Assembly: GCA_000231825.2 (NCBI GenBank)
Contig: JH720312.1
Coordinates: 712,236-776,235, forward strand
Length of the DNA: 64,000 nucleotides
Direction: 5' to 3'
Source: Tetrahymena elliotti 4EA
Lineage: Eukaryota > Ciliophora > Oligohymenophorea > Hymenostomatida > Tetrahymenidae
The notes under the pieces: model-generated
Databases searched by the model: none
What the model was told of the DNA's origin: nothing
What the model saw: the letters and a program-made list of their open reading frames with translations, nothing else
Position numbers and translations under genes: made by a program
Shown: positions 51,344-63,879 of the stretch, one piece after another
Position numbering within the stretch: the first letter of the stretch is position 1
Layout of the letters: every line of letters starts with the position of its first letter

Positions 51344-53916
51344 TCATTTTTCCTACTTGAAAACAACTAAAATTACAGTCATGTTATCACATCCAACACC
51401 CTCTATATAATTATTAATAGAAAAAAAATTATTTAATTTCACATTACTTTGAAAAGAAAAGAAAATAAAAGAAACTAAATATTATTCTCAATAAACTTTC
51501 TGATGATAAAAATTGGTTCGGAATCTATTTTAAAAATAAAAACGAATCTTTTTTACCTGAGCAATCTTTTGCAAGAATTGTATCAAGCAAATCTTCAAGA
51601 ATTTTTTATAAAGGTACTTATCTATCTAAACGTTCAATAATGAATTCCATGAGTTCTTCGTTTGATTTACATTCCCAAATACCATCACAACCCATGAGGA
51701 GGAATTTATCAGTGGCAAGCAAATTCTTGGACTTGATATCAGGAACAACAGTGATCATAGTTTTTTGAGGTTCTTTAGGATATACCTTCTCTCCATTTTG
51801 ATCACCAATATCTTTATATTCAAAGTCTCCCATAGCTCTAGAAAGATTCAAGTTTCCGTTGACTCTTCCTTCAGCAACAAAACCACCAGCGGCTCTGATT
51901 CTATCCAATTCACCTTTGTCATCTGGCTTATGATCAACAGACATAGGGAAAGGTTAATCTTTAGAGCAAAGAACAGATCTAGAATCGCCAGAATTAGCAA
52001 CATATAATTCATTATTATAAATGAGGCATACATTTGCAGTACAGCCAGCATAGATAGTCTATAAATCGTAGTCTTGATTTCCAACTTTGGAGGAGTCTCT
52101 GAGTTAGTGAAGTTCCTTAATGCCTTCCTTGGTAATCATTTTTTTATCAATTGAGATGAATGTTTCCTTTAAAGCCTCACCCAAGTTTTATTTGTTTTTG
52201 AAGTTGGTATTTTTTTGCAATTCTTCTATAAAATATTTCTTAACAAATTGAGCAACTTCAGAACCTATTTTTTGTTTGTTATTAAAATAATTAGTTATGA
52301 AAAATAATAATCAAGGCTTGATCATATTAGCAATATTGTTTGATAGAGAAATTTATTTTTTTAGATGGTTAAATTTTAAGCTAATAATTATCTTGGGTAA
52401 ATATATTTCAGGAAGAACTCAAAGAGAAAAGCAAGGGAAAATTTAAATATTTTTTTGTATGAATATTAATATCAAAAGCCTTTATAATGAAATTATTTAT
52501 TCGTTTTCTTTTTCAATTCATTCAAAAATCTAAAAATAGTGATAAAAAATTTCTTCTGATTAGATTGTAATAAAAAAATTGTCAGAGACAAAAAATCAGA
52601 TATAATTTATCTATTAATTTCTAGCTAGTGAGTGAATGCTTTAATTTATTAATTAGAAATTCAAAAATCTTTTAATTTGATTGATGTTGCTTTTTTGATT
52701 GAAAAATAATAATCGAAGTAAAAATCATCAATTATTTTTTTTTTAGTCTTCCTCTGATTTTTTGAACTAAGAAATCATAAGCGCAATTCACGTTGATTGC
52801 TCTGCGGTTTGTGCTTGTGTTTAATTAGAGCTAACAGGAAAGGAATTGAATTGAAGCCAAAAATTAAAAATTAAAATTTAAAACTTTTATAAGTTTTGAT
52901 TGATTGAATCGAAATTTCTGATTGTTTATATTATTATTGCAAGATTTCTTAACTCTTAATTTTATTAAAAAGATAAACATGATATTACTATTTCATTTAT
53001 CTTCTATACTTTTTACTTTAACTAATCCTAAATTTTTTTCAACTCATGCTACTTTATCTAAAAAATCTGATGATTTCTTAAAATTTAACATTATTGAGAA
53101 AACAAATAAAATATGTTTTTAGTTGTTTAACTAATTTTGGGTAGGCATAATAGATTAACAATTTGTTAATCTGTTCTATTGTCTATTGCTAATATTTAAT
53201 CTTATTCCTATTTATATATATTATCAAATGATTTGTTACCTCCATGACCATCAAAAACACCAAAAACACAAGTGTTCTTATCATCTTCAATACCAATTTG
53301 AGCGATGTGGGAGTCTTCCATAGTGTTTCTCCATCCTATTATTTATTTAAATAATAATAAGTTATAAATATACCTCATAAATAAAATTGGAAGGTGCCTC
53401 AAAATTTCTGGCTTAAATTAGAAAAATTTTTTGCTATTTTAGACTAGGGCGAATAATTGTATTAAATTAATTAATCAGGATGAATTATCTTCATTTTTTA
53501 AGCATCTAATTATTATCTTGGTAAAAATAATCTCATTTTGCTTCATTTTATTTCTTATTATGCCACTTAGTATTAAGAGCAACTCCGTTTTCAAACGGTC
53601 TTTGGCTAAATGTTAAGATTTTGACTGATACTTTAGCCTTATAAATGTATTAAAAGTTTTAAAATGCCTATCTGAGAATTTATTTCTGCATTGAGTTGGG
53701 GTATTATTTAAATAAGAGACTATTTTAGCCATTTAAGTGTTTAATTTCTATCATGTCTCCCAAGAATTTGAGGCTTGAGTTTATGACACTAAACAAATTC
53801 TAAGAACATAAAATTAAATATAAACCTTGCATAGAACCAGCGCAGAAAACGACTTTTTCTCCTTAACCTTAATCAAACACCTTTTCCCTTTTAGGTTATG
53901 ACATATATGGACCCAT
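51344..53916 (-). CDS. PP2C-family protein phosphatase (PPM)
   Basis: Exons 53826-53916, 53240-53335, 51557-52264 and 51344-51402; 317 aa. PPM/PP2C enzymes are Mg/Mn-dependent Ser/Thr phosphatases. The start MGPYMSQPKR is the usual beginning of the family and could be myristoylated at Gly2. Motifs: GWRNTMEDSHI (metal Asp/Glu), FGVFDGHGG, GCTANVCLIYNNELYVANSGDSR, LSRAMGDFEYK, LLMGCDGIWE and EGVGCDNMTVILVVF. The metal-binding Asp residues are all present, so it should be active. The first two introns are unusually large for this window (490 and 975 bp), while the coding part is compact. Its targets are unknown. Confidence 0.95.
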
Positions 53917-55722
53917 TTTTCTTATAATGTTGAAATTTGATATATTTTTCTTTTGAATATGTTTTTTCTTTTTGATATTTTTTCTTTTTAAACTTTTTTA
54001 TTTTATTTAATTTAATTATTCAAGTAATTAAATAGTTAGGTAATTATTTGATTTCCTCTTGTTTACCTAAACAACTCTTGATTTCTAATGCATATCAATC
54101 AACCTAACTCTTTAAATCAATTTATCATATATACACACACTTATTTATTTACTTCCTTCTTAATAAAATAAGCCATAACATTATCTTCCTTGTATTTTTT
54201 TTTTTCCTTTTATAAATTTTGCCTCTAAAAATTCTATTAACGCTTCTTATCTTACCTTCAATCGATTCTCTTAGCTCCTTCTCTTTTTCATACAAATAAT
54301 TCTTAATCCATCATCATTGTTCAAAAATTGATAGAGAGATCGATTGATCAATAAATCCATTCTTTGTTTATTTTTTTATCATTTAGCTACCAAAAATTTT
54401 AAATGATTACAAATGATTATTTGATCAGTCTAAGTTTCGAACGAAATTGAAAATAGCTAATTTTATAGAATATTTTAGTAGCAGTACACTAATTTTATTA
54501 TTTATTGGTTGGCTTTCCTGTTATTTTTAACATTTGATTTATTTTTCTTAACTACCTAAACTCCTTTTATATTTTAAATTAATAAACTATTAATAGATTG
54601 TGATTTACTTGCCGAAAATTGAGATAAAATACTGAATTAAATATTTAAACATATTGTAGAAAAAATTATTTATTATTTTTTAATACACATTTTATTTATG
54701 TGATCTGTTAATTAATTTTACTAAAAAATATCATTATCCTTTCTTGATTCATGTAAATTTAAGACTATGCTGGTCTATTTTCTGGACCTCAATTTTTTAA
54801 AAAATGATCCTTTTTATAAATTTTTTATTTAGTTGATAAATTTGTAGCAATTATCATCATCTACTCTTATAAAAATTTTAAAAATTTTGGATGAATATTA
54901 CAAAAATATTTTGATGTTTTTTTAATTTATTATCCTTACCTAATAATTTTTATGATTTTCTATTGACTGATTAAGAAAAAAAAATTAAAAATTGTTCGAA
55001 ATTTTAGAAAAGCTTTAACTTTTATTCACGTTTATAAATTATCTTTTTTATTTTATGAAATTAACACCAAATTTCTAAATTTTTTTGATATTTTTACATA
55101 TTAATCAATCAAAAATAAAAAGAGTATAAAATATTTTAAATTATCTCTCAATAAAGAAAAAGCTAATTTCTTTTTATTAAAATTGTTCAAAGAAAAAATA
55201 AAATGTATTTTGCATTTTTAATCCATTTATAAAGAATGAATATACTATTATTAGATTAACATACTCAATAACACATAAATAAAATTAATCAAGTTCGGTT
55301 GTGAACCTAATTAATCAAAAACTTTGATTCATGTTAATATATTTACTACACAATTTAACTTAACATGCAACATTATTGAGCATATGCAAACATTACCTTT
55401 TTGTATGTTAAGGACTAAGTAAGCTGCTTCTAGCTTAACTTTTCATCTGAAAATAATTTATTATGAATATCTTTAGATTGGAATTTTTTGTAAAATGGAT
55501 TCTCATCGAAAAAATAAGATATTTTTAATAATTAATTCAAGGTGGAAGATTTATTGCGAATCTTTTATATTACATATTTACATCGAAAAGCTAAACATAT
55601 CATTTGAAAAAGCCGTATTTTTATGTGTATATCTCTTTATACACTCTGATAAAACTAAAAAAATATAATTAAAATCATAAATAAAAATCTTTAATTATTA
55701 TACTTTCTAAAATAAGCTTAAA
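53917..55722. other. Divergent intergenic spacer
   Basis: 1.8 kb of AT-rich DNA between divergent PP2C and Ttd14-like genes; presumed promoters of both. At 55292-55305 GTTC-GGTTGT-GAAC forms a small hairpin inside a looser palindromic zone (about 55250-55390, catactcaataa facing ttattgagcatatg). No gene recognised. Confidence 0.5.
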
Positions 55723-57734
55723 ATGGTTGATAACTTCCCTATCTATAAAATCTGTTTAACTGGTGGTCCTTGCGCTGGTAAGACTACAGGTAAATGATTC
55801 ATTATTATAAAATAATTATTTAATCATCACTTACAAAGCATTTCAAAACTATTACATTCATTTTAGTCTCATTTATTTTATATTAATTTTTTTTTTATAA
55901 ACAGCCCTCACTACCTTAAAGGAAAAGTTAACCGAAAAGGGTCTTAAGGTTTTTGTTGTCCCTGAAGTTCCTACTTTAACCATGGAAGGTGGTGGTATGG
56001 TAAGAGAATCTTTTAAATTAGAATTTTAAAACTAATCTTTCTTTCAATTGCATATTATTAAAATTATAAATATTATCAAAATAGATCATCATGGGTGGTT
56101 TAAGCTCTGAAAACGTTTGCAGATTCCAAAGTTTGTTAATGAAGGCTTAAATTAACTTAGAAGATTACTTTATTGATCTTGCTAAGCTTAATGGTAAGGC
56201 TGCTGTCATCCTTATGGATAGAGGTAAAAATTTTGTTTTTCACTTTTACATTAGCATCTATCTGCACTCACTCGGAAACCAATTTCAAAGATATTATTTC
56301 GCAAACTAATATTAAATTTATTCATGCTATCATACCTATTATTATTTTAATTCTTGGTTTATTTGGTATGTTGACCAATAGTAATTTCATAAAAATTAAT
56401 GTTAGAAAGAAAAAAAAACCTAATAGAAAAAAGTTAAATAGAGCATTTAATAAGAAATAAAATGTAAATACTACCATAAAAAAGATGAATTCTATTTTTG
56501 AAAGAAAATATTTTGGGCAGAAAGAGCTTAAAAAAGAATAAATTATAAATATCAAATAAAACTTGTTTCACCATATTTAAATTACTTTTTAATCAATTTA
56601 TTAGGTGTCATGGATCCCAAGGGTTACATGGATGACAATACCTGGTAGGCTGTTTTAGATGAAAGTGGTTGGAATGCTGTCTACTTGAGAGATAAGAGAT
56701 ACGATGCAGTTATTCACTTAGTTACTGCTGCTGATGGTGCTGAAAAATTCTACACCTTGGAAAACAATGTTGCTAGATACGAAGATGTTCCTACTGCTAT
56801 TAGAGTTGATTAAGCTCTTCAAAACGCCTGGAGAGGTCATCCCCACTAAATCATTATTGATAACTCTGCTCCTTCCTTCGATAAGAAGATTGAAAAGGTC
56901 ATCAATGCTGTTGAAAAGTTCGTAGGTATCCCCGTTACTACAACTTTATTCAGAAAATTCTTAGTTGACTCATGTAATTAAGAAATTATTTAGTTTATTT
57001 ATTAAAGTTGAGTTACATTTCAAAATACACTAAACTGCATCTTTTATTCTAAGCTACAAATTCTAAATTTAGCCAAAAAAAATAAAACTTTTAAGCAATA
57101 GCATAGTAGCCTATTTCAACCATAATAGGATATTTTTGTGTTGAATTTTAGATATATTGAAATAGTTCAAAGCAATTTTAAAATTTATATTTTAGAATTA
57201 TCTTAAAAGTGTATTAAAATTTTATAACAAAAAAATTAGACCAAATCCCTGCTGATGTCAAGACTGAAGTATTCGAAGTTGAAGAAGCTTTCTTAAAGAC
57301 TGACCACGAAAAGAACGAATTCGAAAAGATCAGAAAGAGAGGTTAAAATAATGCTTTCTCTTATGTCCACACTGTTAGATAAAAATCTAACAACAAGGAA
57401 TTGAGATGTGAAGTTAAGAATATCATTACTGCTAGAGAATATATCAACCTCTTCGAAAAGAGAGACACCACTTTAAATGTCATCAAGAAGAACAGAGTTG
57501 CTTTCATTTATGACAAGCTGTAAATTTAGAATTTAAAAGATATTTCTTATTTTAATCTATTTAACTTTTAAAATTAGCTCCTACATCTTAGAAAACTTCA
57601 AGGGCAACACCTTGCTCAGATACGAAACTGTTTCTTCTGAAACTGAACCCAAGTTACCTCCTTTCATCAAGATCAGCAAGGAAGTTACTGATGATAAGAG
57701 TTTCACTACTCTCCATGCCGCTCAAGCTTAATGA
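55723..57734 (+). CDS. Ttd14-like P-loop NTPase
   Basis: Exons 55723-55789, 55905-55999, 56085-56223, 56605-56973, 57240-57519 and 57578-57734; 368 aa. The N-terminal Walker A is split by the first intron: YKICLTGGPCAGKTTALTTLKEKL. It is followed by VFVVPEVPTLTMEGGG, an acidic motif ending VILMDRGVMDPKGYM, and HLVTAADGAEKFYTLENN with RVDQALQNAWRGHPH. This order matches the NadR/Ttd14 AAA family; Drosophila Ttd14 binds GTP and phosphoinositides and acts in TRPL trafficking. The second half (residues about 230-368, with ELRCEVKNIITAREYINLFEKRD and NTLLRYETVSS) looks like the CYTH/triphosphate-tunnel-like C-terminal domain seen in this family. Codon use is strongly biased toward AAG, GTC and TTC, suggesting high expression. 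The exact role in this ciliate is unknown. Confidence 0.85.
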
Positions 57735-58332
57735 AAAAAGATAATTTTATTATTTAAAGCTTAGTATTATTTTTTATACTCCTTACATATTGTAGACTTT
57801 TAATTTAGCAAAGGATAAAATAATTTCTTATTAAAATGTGATTGATTTATATTTATCTGTTTGTTTTAGAAGACGGTCGCTCACCCATTTATCAAAGCAC
57901 TTGAAGCTTAACTTCATATTAGAAAAAATTGCAAATTTTGTAATAAAAAAGTGTGTAAATAAGATACATAAACTATTGAATTTGAGACAGTAATTGAATG
58001 AATTGTTTTAAAAGAATTTCATTTACAGTAATTTAATAGAGTAAAAAACTAGTTTTAAAAGATAAATGTTGCATCATCCAAGAAAAAGGAGATATTTTGA
58101 TAGCAAGTTCTATTGAGATTGATTTAAAAAGATTGAAATTATTAGTCTATCTATCTACCTTTATCTTTTTGCAAATTTCATTTTAAAAAAACATAGAGCT
58201 TATTAAATGAGTTAAAATCCAACAAATTAAAGTAAAAAAGCTAAATTTTATGATGAAAAAAATTAATTAAATTTTTGTAAAAGAAATAATTAAATTATTT
58301 AAAAAAAAGTTAGCAATAGTTAATTTAGTCAA
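57735..58332. other. Intergenic spacer with a short GC-enriched patch
   Basis: About 600 bp. A roughly 50-bp patch at 57868-57915 is richer in G and C than its surroundings and contains GAAG...CTTC. Otherwise nothing recognised. Confidence 0.45.
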
Positions 58333-59451
58333 ATGCATCCTGCTATTCTTCTTATTTCCTTCTTGGTGGTTGGTACATTTTCTAGTTTAGTATTTAAGGG
58401 CTAATCTAAATGTACTGTTGAAGGTTCTGCTTATAATCATCCTTTTATGCAATCAATGACTATGTACATTGGAGAAGCTCTTTGCATGATTTTGTACATT
58501 GTATATATTAAAAAATATAGAGAAAGATATGAAAAAAAATTATAAGAAGCAAGAAATAATGGTAAATAGACAAAAATCAATCCTCTTTTACTTATTATTC
58601 CTACTTCATGTGATTTTATCACCTCAACTTTATCTTTCTTTGCTCTAGAATTTATGCCAACATCTCTTTACTCCATGGTTAGAGGAGGTGGTTTAATATT
58701 TACTACTTTATTTTCAGTAATTTTCCTAAAGAGAAAGCTCTATAGACATCATTACCTTGGTCTTCTTATAGTCATGATAGGTATTACTACTGCAGGTGTT
58801 GTTGTTACTCTTAATTCCTCTAGTGGTGGAAATTAATCTAAAATTATATTGGGAATAATTTTACTTGTCTGCTCTTTCATCACTTTCTCTTCTTAAATTA
58901 TCATTGAGGAAAAGTTTTTCCATCAATATGAGCTCAACCCCTTTTAAACTGTAGGAATAGAAGGTTGTTGGGGTATTTTAATTTGTGGTGTTTTTGTAGC
59001 AATATTTAACTTCGTTCCTTGCCCTGGTAGCATAGCTGATGATTGCCCTCCAAATTAAAACTTAGAAGATGTAAGTTTCTTTTTCAAGTAAGTTTTTACT
59101 ATGGAAGGTAACTAGCCTGCTCTCCTTATTTTAGTCTTAGTTGGTATTATTTTGATCTTATTCTTCAATGCTATTTCCTTGGCAATTACAAAATATGTAA
59201 GCAGTTTAGCCAGAAATGTTGCTTAAGTGTGTTCACCTTTCTTTGTTTGGATGGGTTCTCTTATCCTTGGCTGGGAAAGTTTCATATATGGTTAATTAAT
59301 TGGCTATTTAATTTTAGCTGTAGGAACTCTTATTTTTTATGAGATCCTTGTCATACCTTTTATGGGTTTCAACGAAAATACCAAAAAAGCTATTAAATAA
59401 AGAGAGGAATAAAATTTATTAAGTGCTAACTCTGTTAGTTAAGAACAGTGA
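58333..59451 (+). CDS. Drug/metabolite-type transporter (SLC35F-like)
   Basis: Intronless, 372 aa, ATG 58333 to TGA 59449-59451. About ten hydrophobic helices in the DMT pattern: an N-terminal helix (AILLISFLVVGTFSSLVFKG), a short charged cytosolic loop, then EFMPTSLYSMVRGGGLIFTT followed by VIFLKRKLYRHHYLGLLIVM, the characteristic arrangement of SLC35F6-type nucleotide-sugar/solute carriers. The second half repeats the fold (IILGIILLVCSFITFSSQII, SLARNVAQVCSPFFVWMGSL). The C-terminus is cytosolic and Gln/Glu-rich. Likely a lysosomal, Golgi or plasma-membrane carrier; substrate unknown. Confidence 0.83.
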
Positions 59452-59863
59452 TGTTCATAAAAATGTTCTCAAATTAACAAAAATTATTCTTATTGTTTTT
59501 GTATATTTAGTAAAAAAGTTGTTTAGAACTTAAAAATATTCTAAAAAATATTAAATTTTGGTTTTTAATCAAGGTTTCTTTTATAATCTATCTTAAAATC
59601 TCATTTTTGTTTAACAATCAGTTTTTAACTTTTACTGTTTTTTTAGAATTCCTAATGAATGAGAAATTATTTTTGTTTTCAAAATTTTTAAAAAAAATGA
59701 AAAAGAGAAGAAATGTTACATAAAATAAAGTAAAATTGAAAAAAAAAAAATATTCTATTTTATTTTTAATTACACAACACTCATTTGTTAATCAATATTT
59801 TAAGATTTGTTTTATAATTTTAAACTATTGCATTTAAAATTTATTAAATTTGTAGAATCCTAT
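59452..59863. other. Convergent intergenic spacer
   Basis: About 410 bp of AT-rich DNA at the meeting 3' ends. Nothing recognised. Confidence 0.6.
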
Positions 59864-60775
59864 TCAGTTTTTCTTTTTGATTAGCTTAGCTACTTCATTT
59901 CTGTGCTTAACTTGCAAAAAATTTACAATACCTTTTTCCAATTTTGTAAAGCAAGTTTCAAGTTAGCTTTTGAGTTTAAGTGAATTTTCATTATTGATAT
60001 CACTAAAAATATTATAAAACTTTTTCTAGACTTACTTTACTTCATAAATAGTAAAATTAGTTTAAATATAAAATAGTTGATATGCTAATGTTTCCATGCA
60101 GGGAAAAACGATATCAATTTCAGGTAATTTCTCGACTATTCTCTTAATAACCACATCAAAAATCTTTTCATTTTTCTGAAGGATATTTACCAAATTTTCT
60201 TCTATTAAACTCAAGAAAGAAAGAAAATCTAATTTAAGTAATTTAGAATCAGCAACATCTTTTTAATAAATCTATAATTACTTATTATTAACTACTTCTT
60301 TATATTCTTCTATAAAGTTTTAGTTCTAAATTAACATGCTTGAGTTTATCTGTTATAAATTTTTATTGAAGACCTCTTCAGTGATTCCAAGATATTCTCT
60401 AAGCTAGTTTAGTGCATCTAGCTATTGTAATACTCTAGAATTCTCAAACTCTAGCAATAAGTCAGCATATTCCAAATATTCTTATGATTTAAGGAGCTAT
60501 AATGCTTTTTTAATAAATTTCTTTTCTTATACTTTGATTGACTCTGCAACTAATTCTTAAGAATCTGAAACTATTTGCAAAAGTGGTTTTTTACCAATGT
60601 ATTAAGCCTACTTAAATGCTTCATCATCTATTTCAATTTTACAAGCAATATTTTCTAATTTTACTGCTTCTTTCACATTTTTATACATGAAATAAGACCC
60701 ATACAATGCTAACCCAGATCCTATTACAGCAGTTATCCCTGTTTTAGATAAAATTAAACTTTTCAATGCCTCCAT
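59864..60775 (-). CDS. Single-TM, helical protein of unknown function
   Basis: Intronless, 303 aa, ATG 60775 to TGA 59864-59866. A short N-terminal hydrophobic helix (ITAVIGSGLALYGSYFMYK) is followed by about 270 charged, Leu/Glu/Lys/Gln-rich residues that look continuously helical (e.g. LVAESIKVQEKKFIKKALQL, LLEFENSRVLQQLDALNQL). The N-terminal helix with positive residues after it could anchor the protein in the mitochondrial outer membrane or ER. No domain recognised. Only about 190 bp separate its start from the 3' end of the next gene on the same strand. Confidence 0.8.
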
Positions 60776-60964
60776 AAGCTCTTATGCTTTTACTATTTTC
60801 AAAAGATATTCTGTAGAAATAAATTTGATATTAGCTTTTTTAGAAAATAAGTAGATAAAAAGATTTATCTTTAATCACATAACCAAATATTAAATATAAT
60901 TAAAAATGAAAAATAAAAATATGGAAATAATTTTAAAATTTAATTAAACTTATAATTTTTTAAA

Positions 60965-63879
60965 TCACATAAAATTATTATTTTTATTTTCAATATTTCT
61001 AAATTTTTAAAGGTTAACCATTTATGAGTTAAGCTTAATATCTCTTGAAGAGCTAGATGAAGGTTTACTAAGTTGTATTGTATTTAATTCAATGTTAACA
61101 CCTTCATTTTTCTTATTTTAATTAGTATAATGACAAAAATCTGGTTATTCTGAATAACTGTTTAAACTGCATTCGCTGATATAAGAATTTGGTATATATT
61201 GTGGTATGTTAATATTATCTTAATTTTCAGTAAGACTTAAATTAATCATAGGAACTTTCTAAATCGATGGTTATGTTGTTTATTTGGTTTAATATTTGTA
61301 TTGTCTTATTAAGGAGCTTAATTGAACCAAAGAATTTTAATCTTATGCACTTGTTAATACTTCATTTAAATCTCTTGTTAGTTTTTTTGATAATTTTTAC
61401 TTATTCAGAATTTGCTTGTATTCTTTCATTGATTCTTAATAAGTCATAGGATTTGAGTGTTCATAAAATTTCTTAAAATAACCTTTCATCAATCCATCAT
61501 AATATGTCAAATCTTCTTATTCTTTAATAGAAGCATTAGTGGAGCAAAATATTTTGAAAAAAATACTATTAGGCAAAATAAAAGTGACAGAACAAATACC
61601 TATTGTGTAGAAAACAAAAGGTTGTTTAGACTCAAATCCTATTTTTTATGACCAAAACCAGTAGGAGAATATTTATAGAAGAGGTACTATTTTGATGAAT
61701 TTGTATAATTCTCTATTGATGTCTGCTGAAATACTGCTACTAATAGTATATCTTTTTACTATGTGATATTTATCTGTCCAATACTACAAAAAGAGAGCTA
61801 TAAAACCAACAAAATATAATAATGGCATTAGTGGTCCATAGAAAGTAATACTAAAGAGAAAGTAAAGTGTATTAGCATATTTATGGGAAATATCAAATTA
61901 ATATCCCTATAATCTATCAATTATTTTTTTAATTATCAGCTTTTCTTCTGTGCTATTCTTTTTTACTTTTTTTCCATAAGGTAGGCATAAATATCTCTCA
62001 AGGTATTTTAAAAAATTAAAAATAATATCTGTTAGAGGAGTAAAAACTGCAATAGAAGCATGTGTTATCATAACATCAGCAAGAATTCCCGAACTTAGCC
62101 ATATTTGGTCTTTGTATTTAGTGAAATAAACTATAATATAGATAGCAGCTGTATTAAATAGCTGTATTAAAAAAAGATTATTTCCTTTAGATATACTGAG
62201 ATGTGTTTTTGTTTAATGGTACTCTTTTTATGAAAGATAAGTCACTACATACTTATTGATCAAATTAATAATATAAATAATTATACTACTTAAAAAGTTT
62301 AATCCCAAAATTGCATAGCTATTATTTTAATATTCTTTAAAATCAGAGCTAGAGTTAATTTATTTCTTTAAATCATTTACACTAAATAAACCACCCAAAG
62401 CTGCTCCTATCAGTAATAAATTAACCATCAAAGTTACGCAACGCATAATTCTTTTCTTAATTGGGTATCTCAAGCCATATGAGATATTTTCCCAATAAAC
62501 ATCATCTGGAGCTGGTGCCTTTCTAGCCTAATTAATATTAACAAATAATAGTTATTTAATTCATAATTAGAATAAAATTCAAAGTTAATCTTCTTCCATC
62601 CAATTTATTATGCTGTAGTTTTAGATTAAAAATAAAGAGAATGAATACAAATACATTCTTAATTTAAGATTCAAAGAAATTAGAATTTGAAAATAAAAAT
62701 CTTATTCATTTTGGGATTACAAAATGGGTTTTTCTTATTAGTAAAATAGATTTTTAGTCAAATTAAAAAAATTAAATTGATAAAATAACTTATAAAATTG
62801 TTTACTCTTATTAGGTTATTTCGAAAAATGAAGTATTTTTTTGATGGCTTGTCAAAGTAAATTCTAATGTTAGCCCAAATTCTTTACAACATATTTCTTT
62901 CGTGTTCTTGCAAAAACTATTTTAATTCGCTTAGAGAAGAAAAAGTAACAAAACATGATTTTGAGCAGTATTATCTTCTGTTTTCTCCTTCCAATATATA
63001 ATTTTTTATTAATTGATCTCCTTTTTAAAAATCTTCCAAGTCATAAGCTATGTTTACTGCTACGACTTAGTACTTTTTGTTAAAACATTTCTGAAATGCA
63101 AACATCACTTCATTTTTGTTATATCCAATTCTGGATACATCATCATAATTTTTATCCTAATGAAAAACATTGGAACATTCTGCTTAGAATTAGTTTTACT
63201 AGTTGATTTTCATACTTTAAATATATCTTTTCTAAGGATTATTTGAAGCAGGGTACTTTTTTTTATCCTATAAACCTGCTGGCATATTATAAAGTTAAGC
63301 AGTATAATCTTCAGGACTTCTATTTAAATATTCAACTTCACTTCTTAATGTTTCCATTTGCCTATAAAAAATTTAGACTATAAAAAACAAAGTAATCCCA
63401 AGAGCAAACTAAATGATAGAATATTAGTCTATTATAGATCCATCATTTTTTATGTTTATCATAGAATACTGAGAGTAATAATCCTTATGGCAACTAGAAT
63501 TTTTATTTAATCTCAAATCTTCCTTACAATAATCTCCAAATTGATTGAAGTAAATCATATAAATTGAAAACAATCCACTGACAATAAGCATATTTCTAGC
63601 TGTTTTAATAAACTAAAAATATAATGGTATACCAGAGCCTAAAAAAGCAAGCTCTTTCAAAGAGCAAAATATTGAAATTCTTTAGTTATTATAAGATCTT
63701 TGACAACAAACACAGTATTCAGGATGTTTAGATTCTATAGCTACTCTATTAGCTCTGACATGTAATCTACACTAGTTTATAAGCTTTTCATTAACAATAA
63801 CATACTCTTGTTATGTTGGATTTTATTGAGGGAGATTTGATTAATAATTTTATCCCTTTTCAATCTATTAATCATTCAT
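60965..63879 (-). CDS. CSC1/TMEM63 (OSCA)-type channel-like membrane protein
   Basis: Exons 62806-63879 and 60965-62527 in phase 0; 878 aa. A Cys-rich N-terminal segment (HPEYCVCCQRS) precedes two TM helices (MLIVSGLFSIYMIYF, IIQFALGITLFFIVQIFY). A cytosolic domain follows with CSKSCFVTFSSLSELKQFL, resembling the RRM-like domain of CSC1 proteins. The splice junction makes APAPDDVYWENISYGL, the family's conserved 'AP.PDDV.WENL' turn before the 7-TM channel core. The core has several helices (e.g. VTLMVNLLLIGAALGGLF, FLLFSITFYGPLMPLLYF-like text) and ends in a Gln/Asn/Ser-rich cytosolic tail. Family members are mechanosensitive or osmosensitive cation channels. The assignment rests on a few motifs and topology, so channel function is inferred. 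Confidence 0.72.

Noticed and set aside
51765..52084. Overlapping ORFs of about 80 codons on both strands
   Set aside because: Shadows of PP2C exon 3.
52979..53956. TGA-free plus-strand frame of about 325 codons opposite PP2C exons 1-2 and introns
   Set aside because: With TGA as the only stop, runs of this length are expected several times by chance in a window of this size; it crosses PP2C introns and exons without any composition change of its own.
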